64,000 bases of DNA, taken from NCBI GenBank assembly GCA_015057365.1, contig SVEN01000005.1, positions 1-64,000 on the forward strand. The letters are read 5' to 3'. The position numbers were made by a program, and so were the translations under genes. Positions 36,000 to 45,154 of the stretch are shown here, piece after piece (positions within the stretch are counted from its first letter, which is position 1; each line of letters starts with the position of its first letter). The notes under the pieces are model-generated. The model had not been told where the DNA came from. It searched no databases and was given only the letters and a program-made list of their open reading frames with translations. The DNA comes from Lachnospiraceae bacterium. GTDB taxonomy: Bacteria; Bacillota; Clostridia; Lachnospirales; Lachnospiraceae.

Positions 36000-38900
36000 C
36001 TACTTAAAGTACTTCACACCGGAAGCAAAGATTCTCTGGTCCTGGTTACCGTAGATGTTTACCGCTACAGAGTTGCCGCGACGCTCAGAGTGAGCCATCT
36101 TACCAAGAACACGACCGTCCGGACTGGTGATACCTTCAATTGCAAAGTAAGAACCGTTCGGGTTGAAGTCCTCGTCCATGGTCGGGTTACCGTCAAGGTC
36201 AACGTACTGGGTTGCAATCTGTCCGTTTGCCGCAAGCTTTTCAATCCATTCCTTGCTTGCTACGAAGCGACCTTCACCGTGGGATGCCGGAATTGCATAA
36301 ACGCCGCCAAGCTCTGCCTCCATGAGCCACGGGGACTTGTTGGTAACAACCTTAGTGTATACGGACTTAGAAATATGACGTCCGATGCTGTTCATGGTAA
36401 GGGTCGGGGAGTCCTCCTTCTGCGGAGTCACTTCACCGTACGGTACAAGGCCAAGCTTAATAATTGCCTGGAAACCGTTACAAATACCGAGAACCAAACC
36501 GTCACGCTGCTTTAACATATCGTTTACCGCATCGGTAATCTTTGCGTTACGGAATGCGGTTGCGATGAACTTACCGGAACCATCCGGTTCGTCACCTGCG
36601 GAGAATCCGCCCGGGAACATGAGAATCTGTGCATTACGGATTTCCTTTTCAAATGCATCTACGGACTCTCTGATGTCCTGCTCGTTACGGTTACGGAATA
36701 CCACGGTACTTACTTCTGCACCCGCATCACGGAAGGAACGCATGGTATCGTACTCACAGTTGGTACCCGGGAATACCGGAATAAATACACGCGGCTTAGC
36801 CACCTTATTCTTTGCTACATATACCGTCTTAGCATCATATAACGGATGAGAAATCTCTTCTTCCTTCACACCGGATCTGGTCGGGAATACCTTCTCTAAG
36901 GTATTGGTCCAAGCATCCAATGCTTCTTCGATGGTTACGGTCTCATTACCGTATACGAACATCGGTGCTTCGGTAACGCTACCAACGGTCTTGTAAACCA
37001 GACCACTCTCATTTAATTCATCCAGACAATCCTTGGAAATTTCCGCAAGGATATCACCGTATGCCGGAGCAAACAATTCCTGAACGCTTACCGCATCGGA
37101 AATAACCGCACCGAGACGATTACCGAATGCCATCTTGGAAACCGCTTCTGCGATACCCTTTGCGCCGAGAGCATACATGGAAGCAATCTTACCGTTCTGA
37201 GCCAGCTTCGTAATCTTGCTCATCTGCTCAGCAAACGCTGCGTAATCCGGAAGATCGTAAGAATCTTTCTTCATTGCGAACTTCACAAGTACGTTACCGG
37301 ACTTCTTGAACTCACCGGTTACCACATCCGAGGTCTTTGCCATATCTACAGCGAAAGATACCAAGGTCGGCGGAACATCAATATCCTGGAAGGAGCCGGA
37401 CATACTGTCCTTACCGCCGATGGACGGAAGGCCAAGCTGTACCTGAGCTTCAAATGCACCGAGAAGTGCAGCTAACGGCTCACCCCAACGCTTCGGATCG
37501 GTACCTAAGCGACGGAAGAATTCCTGGAAGGTGAAACGAATCTTTGTATGGTCACCGCCTGCTGCCACAATCTTGGCAACAGAAGAAATTACTGCATAAA
37601 CCGCACCGTGATACGGACTCCAGCTGGAAAGATACGGGTCGAATCCGTAGCTCATCATGGAAACTGCTTCACTGTCACCGTCAAGTACCGGAACCTTTGC
37701 AATCATGGTCTGTACCGGAGTCATCTGATACTTACCGCCGTACGGCATGGTTACGGTATTTGCACCGATGGAGCTGTCGAACATCTCCACTAAGCCCTTC
37801 TTGGAACAGGTATTTAAATCCGCAAGCATGGAAAGCCACTCGCCCTTAAGTCCGGTCTTACCGGAAAGTACGGTTTCACCCTTTGCGGTCTTTCTCGTAA
37901 TACGGGATGCGGTATAGGAAGCTCCCTTCTTAAAGTAACTGTCTGCCTTCTTCGGCATGGTAACCTCAGCGGTTGCCTCCTGATGTGCACCGTTGGTATC
38001 AAGGAATGCGCGCTTAAGATTAACGATTTCCTTGCCTCTCCAAACAAGTACAAGACGCGGATCTTCGGTAACAACAGCCACCGGAACAGCCTCTAAGTTC
38101 TCTTCTGCCGCAAAATCAAGCATCTTGTCTACGTCCTTAGCGTCAACAACGATTGCCATACGCTCCTGAGACTCGGAAATAGCAAGCTCGGTACCGTCAA
38201 GGCCGGCATACTTCTTCGGAACCTTATCAAGCTCTACACGAAGACCGTCTGCAAGCTCTCCGATGGCTACGGATACACCGCCCGCACCAAAGTCGTTACA
38301 CTTCTTAATAATGCTTGCTACTTCTTCTCTACGGAACAATCTCTGAAGCTTACGCTCGGTCGGAGCATTACCCTTCTGAACCTCTGCACCGCAAGTGTGG
38401 ATAGATTCGGTGGTATGTGCCTTGGAAGAACCGGTTGCACCGCCGCAACCGTCACGTCCGGTTCTACCGCCCATAAGGATGATTACATCGCCCGGATCGG
38501 AAGTCTCACGGATAACATTCTTTCTCGGAGCCGCGCCCATAACCGCACCGATTTCCAGACGCTTTGCCACATAATTCGGATGATAAATTTCATCTACGAG
38601 ACCGGTTGCAAGACCGATCTGGTTACCGTAGGAGCTGTAACCGGAAGCTGCACCGGTTACAATCTTACGCTGTGCTAACTTACCCTCTAAGGTCTCCGCA
38701 ATCGGAAGAGTCGGGTCAGCCGCACCGGTTACACGCATTGCATGGTATACATAACCACGGCCGGACAACGGGTCACGGATTGCACCACCGAGACAGGTTG
38801 CCGCACCACCGAACGGCTCGATTTCCGTCGGGTGATTGTGGGTTTCGTTCTTGAAGAAAATCAACCATTCTTCGGTTTCCTTCTTACCGTCCGGTCTGGT

Positions 38901-39836
38901 AATCTCAATCGGAACGATAATGGAACATGCATTGATTTCATCGGATACTTCCATATCCTCAAGCTTTCCGTCGGCACGAAGCTTCTTCATACCAACTAAA
39001 GCAAGGTCCATGAGGGAGATGAACTTATCGTCTCTGCCCTTATATAAAATCTCACGCTCAGCTACGTACTTGTCGTAGGACGCACGAATCGGAGCCGTGT
39101 AATCGCCTTCTTCAAAGGTAACATCCGTAAGCTCGGTTAAGAAGGTGGTATGACGGCAGTGGTCGGACCAGTAAGTATCCAACACACGGATTTCGGTCAT
39201 GGACGGATCACGCTTCTCATCGTCGCGGAAGTAATTCTGAATATGTAAAAAGTCACGGAAGGTCATAGCAAGATTTAAAGAATCGTAAAGCTCCTTTAAC
39301 TGCTCCGACCGCATATCCTTAAAACCGTCAAAGATGATAACATCTGCCGGATCTTCGAATACAGACTCTAAGGTCTCCGGCTTCTCCTCTGCTGCTTCTC
39401 TGGAGTCTACCGGGTTAATACAATATGCCTTGATAGCCTCTACTTCCTCAGCATCCAAAATACCGGATAACACATAGGTGGTCGCGGAACGGATGACCGG
39501 CTCCTCGGTCTCGTTTAACAGCTTTACGCACTGCTCTGCGGAGTCTGCTCTCTGGTCGAACTGACCCGGCAAATACTCTACGGAGAAAACGGTATCTTCC
39601 GGACAAATCGGGAAGGTCTCCTCATATACAAAGTCTACCGGCGGCTCGGAAAATACGGTACCGAGTGCACGGGAGAGGGTCTCGTCACTTACATTTTCAA
39701 CATCATAACGGATTAAAACACGTACTGCGGTTACATTCTGAATGTTCAAATACTCTTTGATTTCATTCATCAGCTCGCCGGCCTTAACTGCATATTCCGG
39801 CTTCTTCTCAGAATAAATTCTTCTTACTTTACTCAT
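36000..39836 (-). CDS. purL: FGAM synthase, single-chain PurL with PurQ glutaminase
   Basis: The enzyme converts FGAR to FGAM in purine synthesis with ATP and glutamine. The 1278-residue protein joins a synthase region (LDTYWSDHCRHTTF, NETHNHPTEIEPFGGAATCLGGAIRD pattern) to a C-terminal class I amidotransferase with the nucleophile in LGICNGFQAI and a histidine in PASHGEGRF. This one-piece layout is frequent in Lachnospiraceae. The frame is open to 39872; the ATG at 39836 is favoured because AAGG lies 9 bases upstream. It is divergent from a LysR gene. The palindrome TTAATATATATTAA lies upstream at 39922-39935. Confidence 0.95.
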   Translation of the reverse strand: MSKVRRIYSEKKPEYAVKAGELMNEIKEYLNIQNVTAVRVLIRYDVENVSDETLSRALGTVFSEPPVDFVYEETFPICPEDTVFSVEYLPGQFDQRADSAEQCVKLLNETEEPVIRSATTYVLSGILDAEEVEAIKAYCINPVDSREAAEEKPETLESVFEDPADVIIFDGFKDMRSEQLKELYDSLNLAMTFRDFLHIQNYFRDDEKRDPSMTEIRVLDTYWSDHCRHTTFLTELTDVTFEEGDYTAPIRASYDKYVAEREILYKGRDDKFISLMDLALVGMKKLRADGKLEDMEVSDEINACSIIVPIEITRPDGKKETEEWLIFFKNETHNHPTEIEPFGGAATCLGGAIRDPLSGRGYVYHAMRVTGAADPTLPIAETLEGKLAQRKIVTGAASGYSSYGNQIGLATGLVDEIYHPNYVAKRLEIGAVMGAAPRKNVIRETSDPGDVIILMGGRTGRDGCGGATGSSKAHTTESIHTCGAEVQKGNAPTERKLQRLFRREEVASIIKKCNDFGAGGVSVAIGELADGLRVELDKVPKKYAGLDGTELAISESQERMAIVVDAKDVDKMLDFAAEENLEAVPVAVVTEDPRLVLVWRGKEIVNLKRAFLDTNGAHQEATAEVTMPKKADSYFKKGASYTASRITRKTAKGETVLSGKTGLKGEWLSMLADLNTCSKKGLVEMFDSSIGANTVTMPYGGKYQMTPVQTMIAKVPVLDGDSEAVSMMSYGFDPYLSSWSPYHGAVYAVISSVAKIVAAGGDHTKIRFTFQEFFRRLGTDPKRWGEPLAALLGAFEAQVQLGLPSIGGKDSMSGSFQDIDVPPTLVSFAVDMAKTSDVVTGEFKKSGNVLVKFAMKKDSYDLPDYAAFAEQMSKITKLAQNGKIASMYALGAKGIAEAVSKMAFGNRLGAVISDAVSVQELFAPAYGDILAEISKDCLDELNESGLVYKTVGSVTEAPMFVYGNETVTIEEALDAWTNTLEKVFPTRSGVKEEEISHPLYDAKTVYVAKNKVAKPRVFIPVFPGTNCEYDTMRSFRDAGAEVSTVVFRNRNEQDIRESVDAFEKEIRNAQILMFPGGFSAGDEPDGSGKFIATAFRNAKITDAVNDMLKQRDGLVLGICNGFQAIIKLGLVPYGEVTPQKEDSPTLTMNSIGRHISKSVYTKVVTNKSPWLMEAELGGVYAIPASHGEGRFVASKEWIEKLAANGQIATQYVDLDGNPTMDEDFNPNGSYFAIEGITSPDGRVLGKMAHSERRGNSVAVNIYGNQDQRIFASGVKYFK

Positions 39837-39921
39837 CTTATCCATCCTTTCCGATGTCCGTGGAACATCCACTGTCTCATTGTTGCTTTTAAGTATACCA
39901 TTGTTTTGTTTATAAATAAAA

Positions 39922-39935
39922 TTAATATATATTAA
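39922..39935. promoter_or_regulatory. AT palindrome between purL and LysR
   Basis: TTAATATATATTAA is a perfect 14-base palindrome in the divergent region. It could be an operator, but AT-rich palindromes arise easily by chance. Confidence 0.3.
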
Positions 39936-39965
39936 ATGTTTTATTAGAAATCCTTATGAAATCAA

Positions 39966-39994
39966 TTGCGTTTATAACGTCTGTATGCTATACT
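39966..39994 (+). promoter_or_regulatory. Promoter of the second LysR gene
   Basis: TTGCGT (39966-39971) and TATACT (39989-39994) are separated by 17 bases, 56 bases before the start. Confidence 0.6.
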
Positions 39995-40049
39995 TGGCTT
40001 AAGCAAAACAAGTTTATTCGACCGGTTTCCCTGCCGGAAAGGAGCTTCC

Positions 40050-40943
40050 ATGGACGTTAATTACGAATTATACAAAGTATTTTACTATGTAGCCAAGACT
40101 CTCAGCTTTTCCGAGGCTGCTTCCGCTCTGTTTATTTCCCAGTCTGCGGTCAGCCAGTCCGTCAAAGTTTTGGAGCGCCGTCTGGGTCAGGTGTTGTTTA
40201 CCAGAAGCACCAAGCGAGTTACCCTGACAAAAGAAGGGGAAATGTTATTTAAGCATATCGAACCGGCCATCAACCTGATTACCAAAGGCGAAAACCAACT
40301 GGTTAACTCAAAAAATGCCGGCGGCATGCAGCTTCGCATTGCGGCCAGCGATACCATCTGCCGTTACTATCTGGTCCCATACTTAAACCGTTTTCATCAG
40401 ACCTTTCCGGAGGTGCACCTCCGGGTAATGAACGCCACTTCTTTGCAGTGTGCGGAGCTTCTGGCAGAAAATGCGGTGGATTTTATTGTGGCAAATTCTC
40501 CGAATCCGGCCTTAAACAATTCCATGCAAATCGAAACCCTCCGAGAGTTTTCCGATGTATTTATTGCGAACAAGTCCTCCTACGATTACTCCGAAACCGA
40601 GCTCTCTTTCGCAGAGCTTTCCGCATTGCCGATTTTGATGCTGTCCAAGCGTTCCACTACCAGTGAGTTTTTACACGAGCAATTTTTATCCCATTCCGTA
40701 GAATTGGCTCCGGCAGTAGAACTCAGCAGTAACGACCTTTTGATTGACCTTGCAAAAATCGGTCTCGGCATCGCGTTTGTTCCGGATTTCTGCGTGGAAG
40801 GAAAAACCGACAACGAACTCTATATTATAAAAACAAAAGACAAGCTGCCGAAACGTAAGCTTGTCCTTGCCTATGACAATTCCCTGCCGGTGTCCGAACC
40901 GACCAAATATTTTATGCAACTGTTAAAAGGGGACATCAACTAA
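40050..40943 (+). CDS. LysR-family transcriptional regulator
   Basis: The 297-residue protein has the LysR helix-turn-helix (LSFSEAASALFISQSAVSQSVK pattern, residues 18-40) and a two-lobed effector domain from about 90, starting LRIAASDTICRYYLVPYL. ATG follows AAAGGAG. It is divergent from purL, the classic arrangement for LysR regulation of a neighbour, but LysR control of purL would be unusual and is only inferred. It resembles in outline the LysR at 26341, including the VPYL/LPYL segment. It converges on the PrsA-like gene with 19 bases between stops. Confidence 0.9.
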   Translation: MDVNYELYKVFYYVAKTLSFSEAASALFISQSAVSQSVKVLERRLGQVLFTRSTKRVTLTKEGEMLFKHIEPAINLITKGENQLVNSKNAGGMQLRIAASDTICRYYLVPYLNRFHQTFPEVHLRVMNATSLQCAELLAENAVDFIVANSPNPALNNSMQIETLREFSDVFIANKSSYDYSETELSFAELSALPILMLSKRSTTSEFLHEQFLSHSVELAPAVELSSNDLLIDLAKIGLGIAFVPDFCVEGKTDNELYIIKTKDKLPKRKLVLAYDNSLPVSEPTKYFMQLLKGDIN

Positions 40944-40962
40944 TCGTCCTCACAGCGCATTT

Positions 40963-42120
40963 TTACTCCAATATACTTACGGTTGCTCCCATGAGAATAT
41001 CCTCCCAAACTTCTTCGTTTACAGTCACCTCATATTGTTCCAAGAGCACCTCATAAGCAGCCTGAAAGGCCTCGTTTCTCCGAACTTCATACTCTGCCGC
41101 GACCGTTGCTTCATAGGTCTTTGTACACTTATCATCCAGCATTCGGATAATATAGACGCCGTATTCCGTCTCAATCGGCGCACACACTTCGCCCACCTTA
41201 AGCTTAACCGCGGCTTCCATATATGGCGCCTCGGCTCCGTCTCCCTCCGCCAGGAAGGTTCTGATATTATAGACAATGGTTTCGTCCGTGGCCGCAACCT
41301 CTTCAAAGGTTGCTCCGCCTTGCACCTGTTCATAACAGTCCTGTATTAACGCCTTACGGGATTCGATTACCTCCGGACTCTCCTGACAAATATTGTAGCC
41401 CTCGTCGTAATAGGTGGTAGGCAGATAAAGATATTCGGTCTCGTATTCTTTATAATTCGCTTTGTCTATGGTTTTACGAACGCTTTCTTCCGTTACCCCC
41501 AGCGTATCGGTCATCTTTCCGTAGTATTTTTCCCCTAACATCATCCAGGCACAGGTTTCGCGCAAATTATCTGTGGTAAAACCGCCCCGTTCCGCTTCTT
41601 CTGCAGACATCATCCCCTTTAAGCTTTCCACAAACGTAGCATTTTCCTTTGTTTCATCGTAAGTCAGTTCCATACCGTTCTTTATAGCACAATCATAAAG
41701 AACCGCATACTGAATCAATGCCTTTATCGTCTCTTCTTTAAATACTTCTCTTGTGGTACGGCCTTCCTCGTCATACTCCATGTTCCAGTAATCTATCCCG
41801 TACTGGGATTCGTAATATGTCGCATAGTTATTTCCCTGCACTTCCATGGAATAAATGAGAAACATAGCCTTTTGCATGGAGATTTCCGTATCTCCGACGG
41901 TTACCGCGGTCAATTTCGCATACTCCTCCGCCCGTTCCTTTACCAAAGTCGGATTAGCATCCGCAAATCCTTCCTTTACCGGTACCGGTGTAGGTGTTGC
42001 CTGGGGACTGTCCTGCTTCGGTTCTTTGTTACACGCCGAGAAAGAGCATGCCAAAACACAAAGCAACACTAGCATGCTTCTTCGTATTGTTTTTTCCTTT
42101 CTACGGTTTCTTTTCTGCAT
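40963..42120 (-). CDS. PrsA/SurA-like lipoprotein peptidyl-prolyl isomerase
   Basis: The protein has a strongly basic start (QKRNRRKEK), a hydrophobic segment and a lipobox ending FSAC, so it is a membrane-anchored lipoprotein. The body resembles SurA/PrsA chaperones: an N-terminal helical domain and a parvulin-like region (about 270-345) with GATFEEVAA and KVGEVCAPIETEYGVYIIRML. It would assist folding of exported proteins. The start is uncertain: the frame is open to a TTG at 42177 with no ribosome site; ATG at 42120 is chosen because GAGG lies 12 bases upstream. It follows the ASKHA gene directly, perhaps cotranscribed. Confidence 0.82.
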   Translation of the reverse strand: MQKRNRRKEKTIRRSMLVLLCVLACSFSACNKEPKQDSPQATPTPVPVKEGFADANPTLVKERAEEYAKLTAVTVGDTEISMQKAMFLIYSMEVQGNNYATYYESQYGIDYWNMEYDEEGRTTREVFKEETIKALIQYAVLYDCAIKNGMELTYDETKENATFVESLKGMMSAEEAERGGFTTDNLRETCAWMMLGEKYYGKMTDTLGVTEESVRKTIDKANYKEYETEYLYLPTTYYDEGYNICQESPEVIESRKALIQDCYEQVQGGATFEEVAATDETIVYNIRTFLAEGDGAEAPYMEAAVKLKVGEVCAPIETEYGVYIIRMLDDKCTKTYEATVAAEYEVRRNEAFQAAYEVLLEQYEVTVNEEVWEDILMGATVSILE

Positions 42121-42166
42121 CTTTCTCAATGTCCTCATCCTTTCCGGGTGTCTTTTCACAACCGCA

Positions 42167-43453
42167 CTACTTCTCAAAATTCATAAACCTGTAGTATAGT
42201 GCCTCAAACTCCGGTTGTTCCGCCAAATTCAGAATCTCTCCTTCACAGTATATCACAGTCTTTCTTTTTTTCAACACCGAAAGCATACCTCCGATACAGC
42301 TGTTTCCCACAACCGTTACCTTTCCCTTAAATTCCTTCGGCAAAAGGCTCGTTGTAAATAAGTCTTCCTGATTGCAATATTGTCCCAGCCCCCCTGCCAA
42401 ATACACACGATCTATCCGGGGGAGTTCCACGTGGCCGTACCGGCAAATCAGCTCGATTCCCGCCCGGAGTGCTCCCTTTGCCAACTGAAACTCCCGCACA
42501 TCTTCCTGTAGGAGACCTTCATATCCTCCGGTAAAATACGGTTCACAAAGCAGGCCTGTCTCATCCATAATACCTCGTTTCAAAGCATCCGCAATTTTTC
42601 CGAAAAGCTCCGATGCATACGCATACCGGCCGCCCTCAAAAGCACTTCCCATTGCGGCCGCGGTCCCGTACCTACACCCCTTTGCGGAAAGCAATATTTC
42701 ACCGTTGGTTCCCAGATCAATCAATAGCTCCTTACAATCCTTCCGTCCGGTAAACACTGCCTCTGCCCCTGCTACGATATCTCCGCCCACAAAAGCCGAA
42801 AGGCACGGAAACACCGTCACCTCCGCCTGTTTTAACATCTGCGGTACACATGAAGCTTGAGACGTCTCCCCGAACAATGCAGAAAAATCACATCGCACTG
42901 TTTCCTTTTTGTACGGTTCAAAAGGTGCTCTCGCCATTGTCCCGAGAGGATACCCCAGTAAAATATGTTGCATAACCGTATTCCCGGCAATTGCCACCTG
43001 TATCGTTATTTCCTCCGTTCCGCGGCCGGTTCCGCATACCTTCCCCTGCCCGCGGTTAAGTACAAAAAGGAAGCCTTTTACCAAGGCTTCCCTTATTTCG
43101 TTTGTTAACTTCTCCCCCTGTCCGTGCAATGACGCATCGATTCTGCCGACCACATCGGCAGCTACCTTACGCTGAGGATTCTCACATCCGTAGGATGCCA
43201 GAACCTTCCCGTTCTGGTCCGCACAAACAAAGGCTAACGTTGTGGTTCCCAAATCAGCCGCCAGAAAAAGCACCTTGTCACAAAAAGCTTTTGCATCATT
43301 CTCCTGTACAAAGCCATCCTCTTCAGTCCGGACCGGTATCGTATCGTCCGCATAAAAATCCGTCAAACCGGTATAATGCGCCGTCCCGGCTACTGCCCGA
43401 CAATCTCTGCAGCCTCTTTCACCGCGGCAGGCTCCACAATACGTTTTGCTCAT
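42167..43453 (-). CDS. ASKHA-domain (DUF4445/RACo-like) protein with Cys-rich N-terminus
   Basis: The 428-residue protein has ATPase motifs of the RamA/RACo group: AADLGTTTLAF, AGNTVMQHILLG, LIDLGTNGEI and VYLAGGLGQY. RACo proteins reductively activate corrinoid enzymes and normally carry an N-terminal 2Fe-2S domain. Here that domain is replaced by four cysteines (C6, C9, C15, C18; CxxC-x5-CxxC), which could hold an Fe-S cluster or zinc. The ATG at 43453 follows GGAGG. It lies 14 bases after an Mrp-NifX fusion gene that could supply Fe-S clusters. No corrinoid protein is in the window. Confidence 0.85.
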   Translation of the reverse strand: MSKTYCGACRGERGCRDCRAVAGTAHYTGLTDFYADDTIPVRTEEDGFVQENDAKAFCDKVLFLAADLGTTTLAFVCADQNGKVLASYGCENPQRKVAADVVGRIDASLHGQGEKLTNEIREALVKGFLFVLNRGQGKVCGTGRGTEEITIQVAIAGNTVMQHILLGYPLGTMARAPFEPYKKETVRCDFSALFGETSQASCVPQMLKQAEVTVFPCLSAFVGGDIVAGAEAVFTGRKDCKELLIDLGTNGEILLSAKGCRYGTAAAMGSAFEGGRYAYASELFGKIADALKRGIMDETGLLCEPYFTGGYEGLLQEDVREFQLAKGALRAGIELICRYGHVELPRIDRVYLAGGLGQYCNQEDLFTTSLLPKEFKGKVTVVGNSCIGGMLSVLKKRKTVIYCEGEILNLAEQPEFEALYYRFMNFEK

Positions 43454-43467
43454 AGCTCCTCCATGGA

Positions 43468-44742
43468 TTAGTGGCAACAACCGCCGCATCCGCCGGTACT
43501 GCAATCACAATCTCCTGCTTCATGAGAACTGCAATTCGGTTCGGTACTGGTACCCAGTACGCCGTCCAAATAACCGGCTACAGCCACCTCGATATCGCCG
43601 GTGAGTCCCGGTACAACCAAAATATCTGCCTGCATAAGTGCCTGCATTGCGCCCATACCGATACCGCCGCAAAGAAGTACCTTTACACCGCGCTCCGCCA
43701 GAACACCTGCCATAGCCTCGTGACCGTTACCGTCGGTCTCAAGTACGGTCTTTGCCATTAAAATACCGTCACTGAAGGTATATAACGTAAACTTTTCACA
43801 ATGTCCGAAATGCTGGAAAATATTATTATTCTCATCGGTAGTTACCGCAAGGGTGTAATTTCCCTGCTCCGCTAAAGTCTTTTCCGGCGGCAGAAGCTCC
43901 TTTAATACCAGGGTAACATCCTCAAGCCAATCGCCCTGTAAGCTCTCGATATCACCGGCATCCACTGCCTTTGCAATATTCGGATTCAGCGGAAGTCTGC
44001 CGAGTACCGGCAAGTTAAACTTACGCGCGGTATCCTCAATGTGGCTCTCTCCGAAGACATACATCTTCTCACCGCAGCATCCGCACTCTACATAGCTGTA
44101 GTTTTCTACAAGACCAAGAACCGGAACATCCATCTCGCGTGCCATATTCACAGCCTTTGCCACCACCATGGACACCAAATCCTGCGGGCTGGTTACGATA
44201 ACGATACCGTCTACCGGAAGAGACTGGAATACCGTAAGCGGAACATCACCGGTTCCCGGAGGCATATCCACAAACATATAGTCCACATCGCCCCATACTA
44301 CCTGGGACCAGAACTGCTTTACGGTGCCGGCAATCACAGGGCCTCTCCAAACCACCGGTACTTCCTCGTTCTCAAGTAACAGATTTACGGACATAATCGC
44401 CGTACCGTTCTTTGTGTACTCCGGTAAAATACCCAGCTCATTTCCCTGTGCCTTCTTGTGTACACCGAATGCCATCGGAATGGACGGACCGGTTACATCC
44501 GCATCCAAAACTGCGGTCTTATAACCCATACGCTGCATTAAAACAGCAAGATAAGAAGTCACAAAGGACTTACCTACACCACCCTTACCGCTGACAACAC
44601 CGATTACCTTCTTTACGTTACTGTACTGGTTCATCGGCTCCGCAAACTGGGACTTATCCGGCTTTCTGGAGCTACAGTTAGAAGAACAACTGCTGCAATC
44701 GTGGGAACAATTTAATTCCTGCTCGTAAATTTCTTCACTCAT
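43468..44742 (-). CDS. Mrp/NBP35-type Fe-S carrier ATPase fused to a NifX-like domain
   Basis: The 424-residue protein has four N-terminal cysteines (C12, C16, C19, C23), a ParA/Mrp ATPase with GKGGVGKS at 52-59, a CxxC pair in ECGCCGEK that bridges a 4Fe-4S cluster in the family, and a C-terminal dinitrogenase-cofactor (NifX/NifB-C) domain (about 300-405; FQHFGHCEKF, LLCGGIGMGAMQAL). It ends in a Cys/His-rich tail. It probably assembles or delivers metal clusters in the cytoplasm. It is the first gene of the unit with the ASKHA protein, with its own promoter. Confidence 0.92.
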   Translation of the reverse strand: MSEEIYEQELNCSHDCSSCSSNCSSRKPDKSQFAEPMNQYSNVKKVIGVVSGKGGVGKSFVTSYLAVLMQRMGYKTAVLDADVTGPSIPMAFGVHKKAQGNELGILPEYTKNGTAIMSVNLLLENEEVPVVWRGPVIAGTVKQFWSQVVWGDVDYMFVDMPPGTGDVPLTVFQSLPVDGIVIVTSPQDLVSMVVAKAVNMAREMDVPVLGLVENYSYVECGCCGEKMYVFGESHIEDTARKFNLPVLGRLPLNPNIAKAVDAGDIESLQGDWLEDVTLVLKELLPPEKTLAEQGNYTLAVTTDENNNIFQHFGHCEKFTLYTFSDGILMAKTVLETDGNGHEAMAGVLAERGVKVLLCGGIGMGAMQALMQADILVVPGLTGDIEVAVAGYLDGVLGTSTEPNCSSHEAGDCDCSTGGCGGCCH

Positions 44743-44792
44743 GATTCAAACCTCTTTCATCTATATCTGTTAAAAATCTAACGCTATCCATC

Positions 44793-44820
44793 ATTATACG
44801 CCTTAGAATTTTTTTGTCAA
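44793..44820 (-). promoter_or_regulatory. Promoter of the Mrp-ASKHA unit
   Basis: Minus-strand TTGACA (44815-44820) and TATAAT (44793-44798), both exact, are separated by 16 bases. Confidence 0.75.
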
Positions 44821-44851
44821 GCCATCCTGTGTTTTCACTCCGCGCCGGATA

Positions 44852-45154
44852 TTACGCCTCGTAATCCATGCAAAGTCTTACCTCCGTGAAGGGACGCACA
44901 TAGGTATTGGCTACCGCCACATGATTCGGATGAGACTGATATCCCTTTAACGCATTTTCGCTTTCCAGCATACTGTCAAGCATTACATCCGCATTGGAAG
45001 ACGCCATCGGCTGTGTCACGATTTCCAGACTGACAAGTCCCGGAACCTTTCCTACCAGTGCCTCCAGATTCTCCTTCATCTCCCGAAGCACCTTTTCCTT
45101 TGCATCTCCCGTAATCTCTTCCTTTAATTTCCATAAAATCACATGCTTTACCAT
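44852..45154 (-). CDS. Dabb-family (stress-responsive A/B barrel) protein
   Basis: The 100-residue protein begins MVKHVILWKLKEE and has HPNHVAVANTYVRPFTEVRLCMDYE, the Dabb (PF07876) pattern. These small dimeric barrels occur in stress responses and some cyclases; the role here is unknown. Its ATG overlaps the TAA of the HD-GYP gene by one base (TAATG), with GGAGG inside that gene, so translation is coupled to it. Confidence 0.88.
   Translation of the reverse strand: MVKHVILWKLKEEITGDAKEKVLREMKENLEALVGKVPGLVSLEIVTQPMASSNADVMLDSMLESENALKGYQSHPNHVAVANTYVRPFTEVRLCMDYEA

Noticed and set aside
39837..40049. Purine riboswitch upstream of purL
   Set aside because: No guanine-riboswitch core or matching stems could be recognised here or before purC or the PurO gene.
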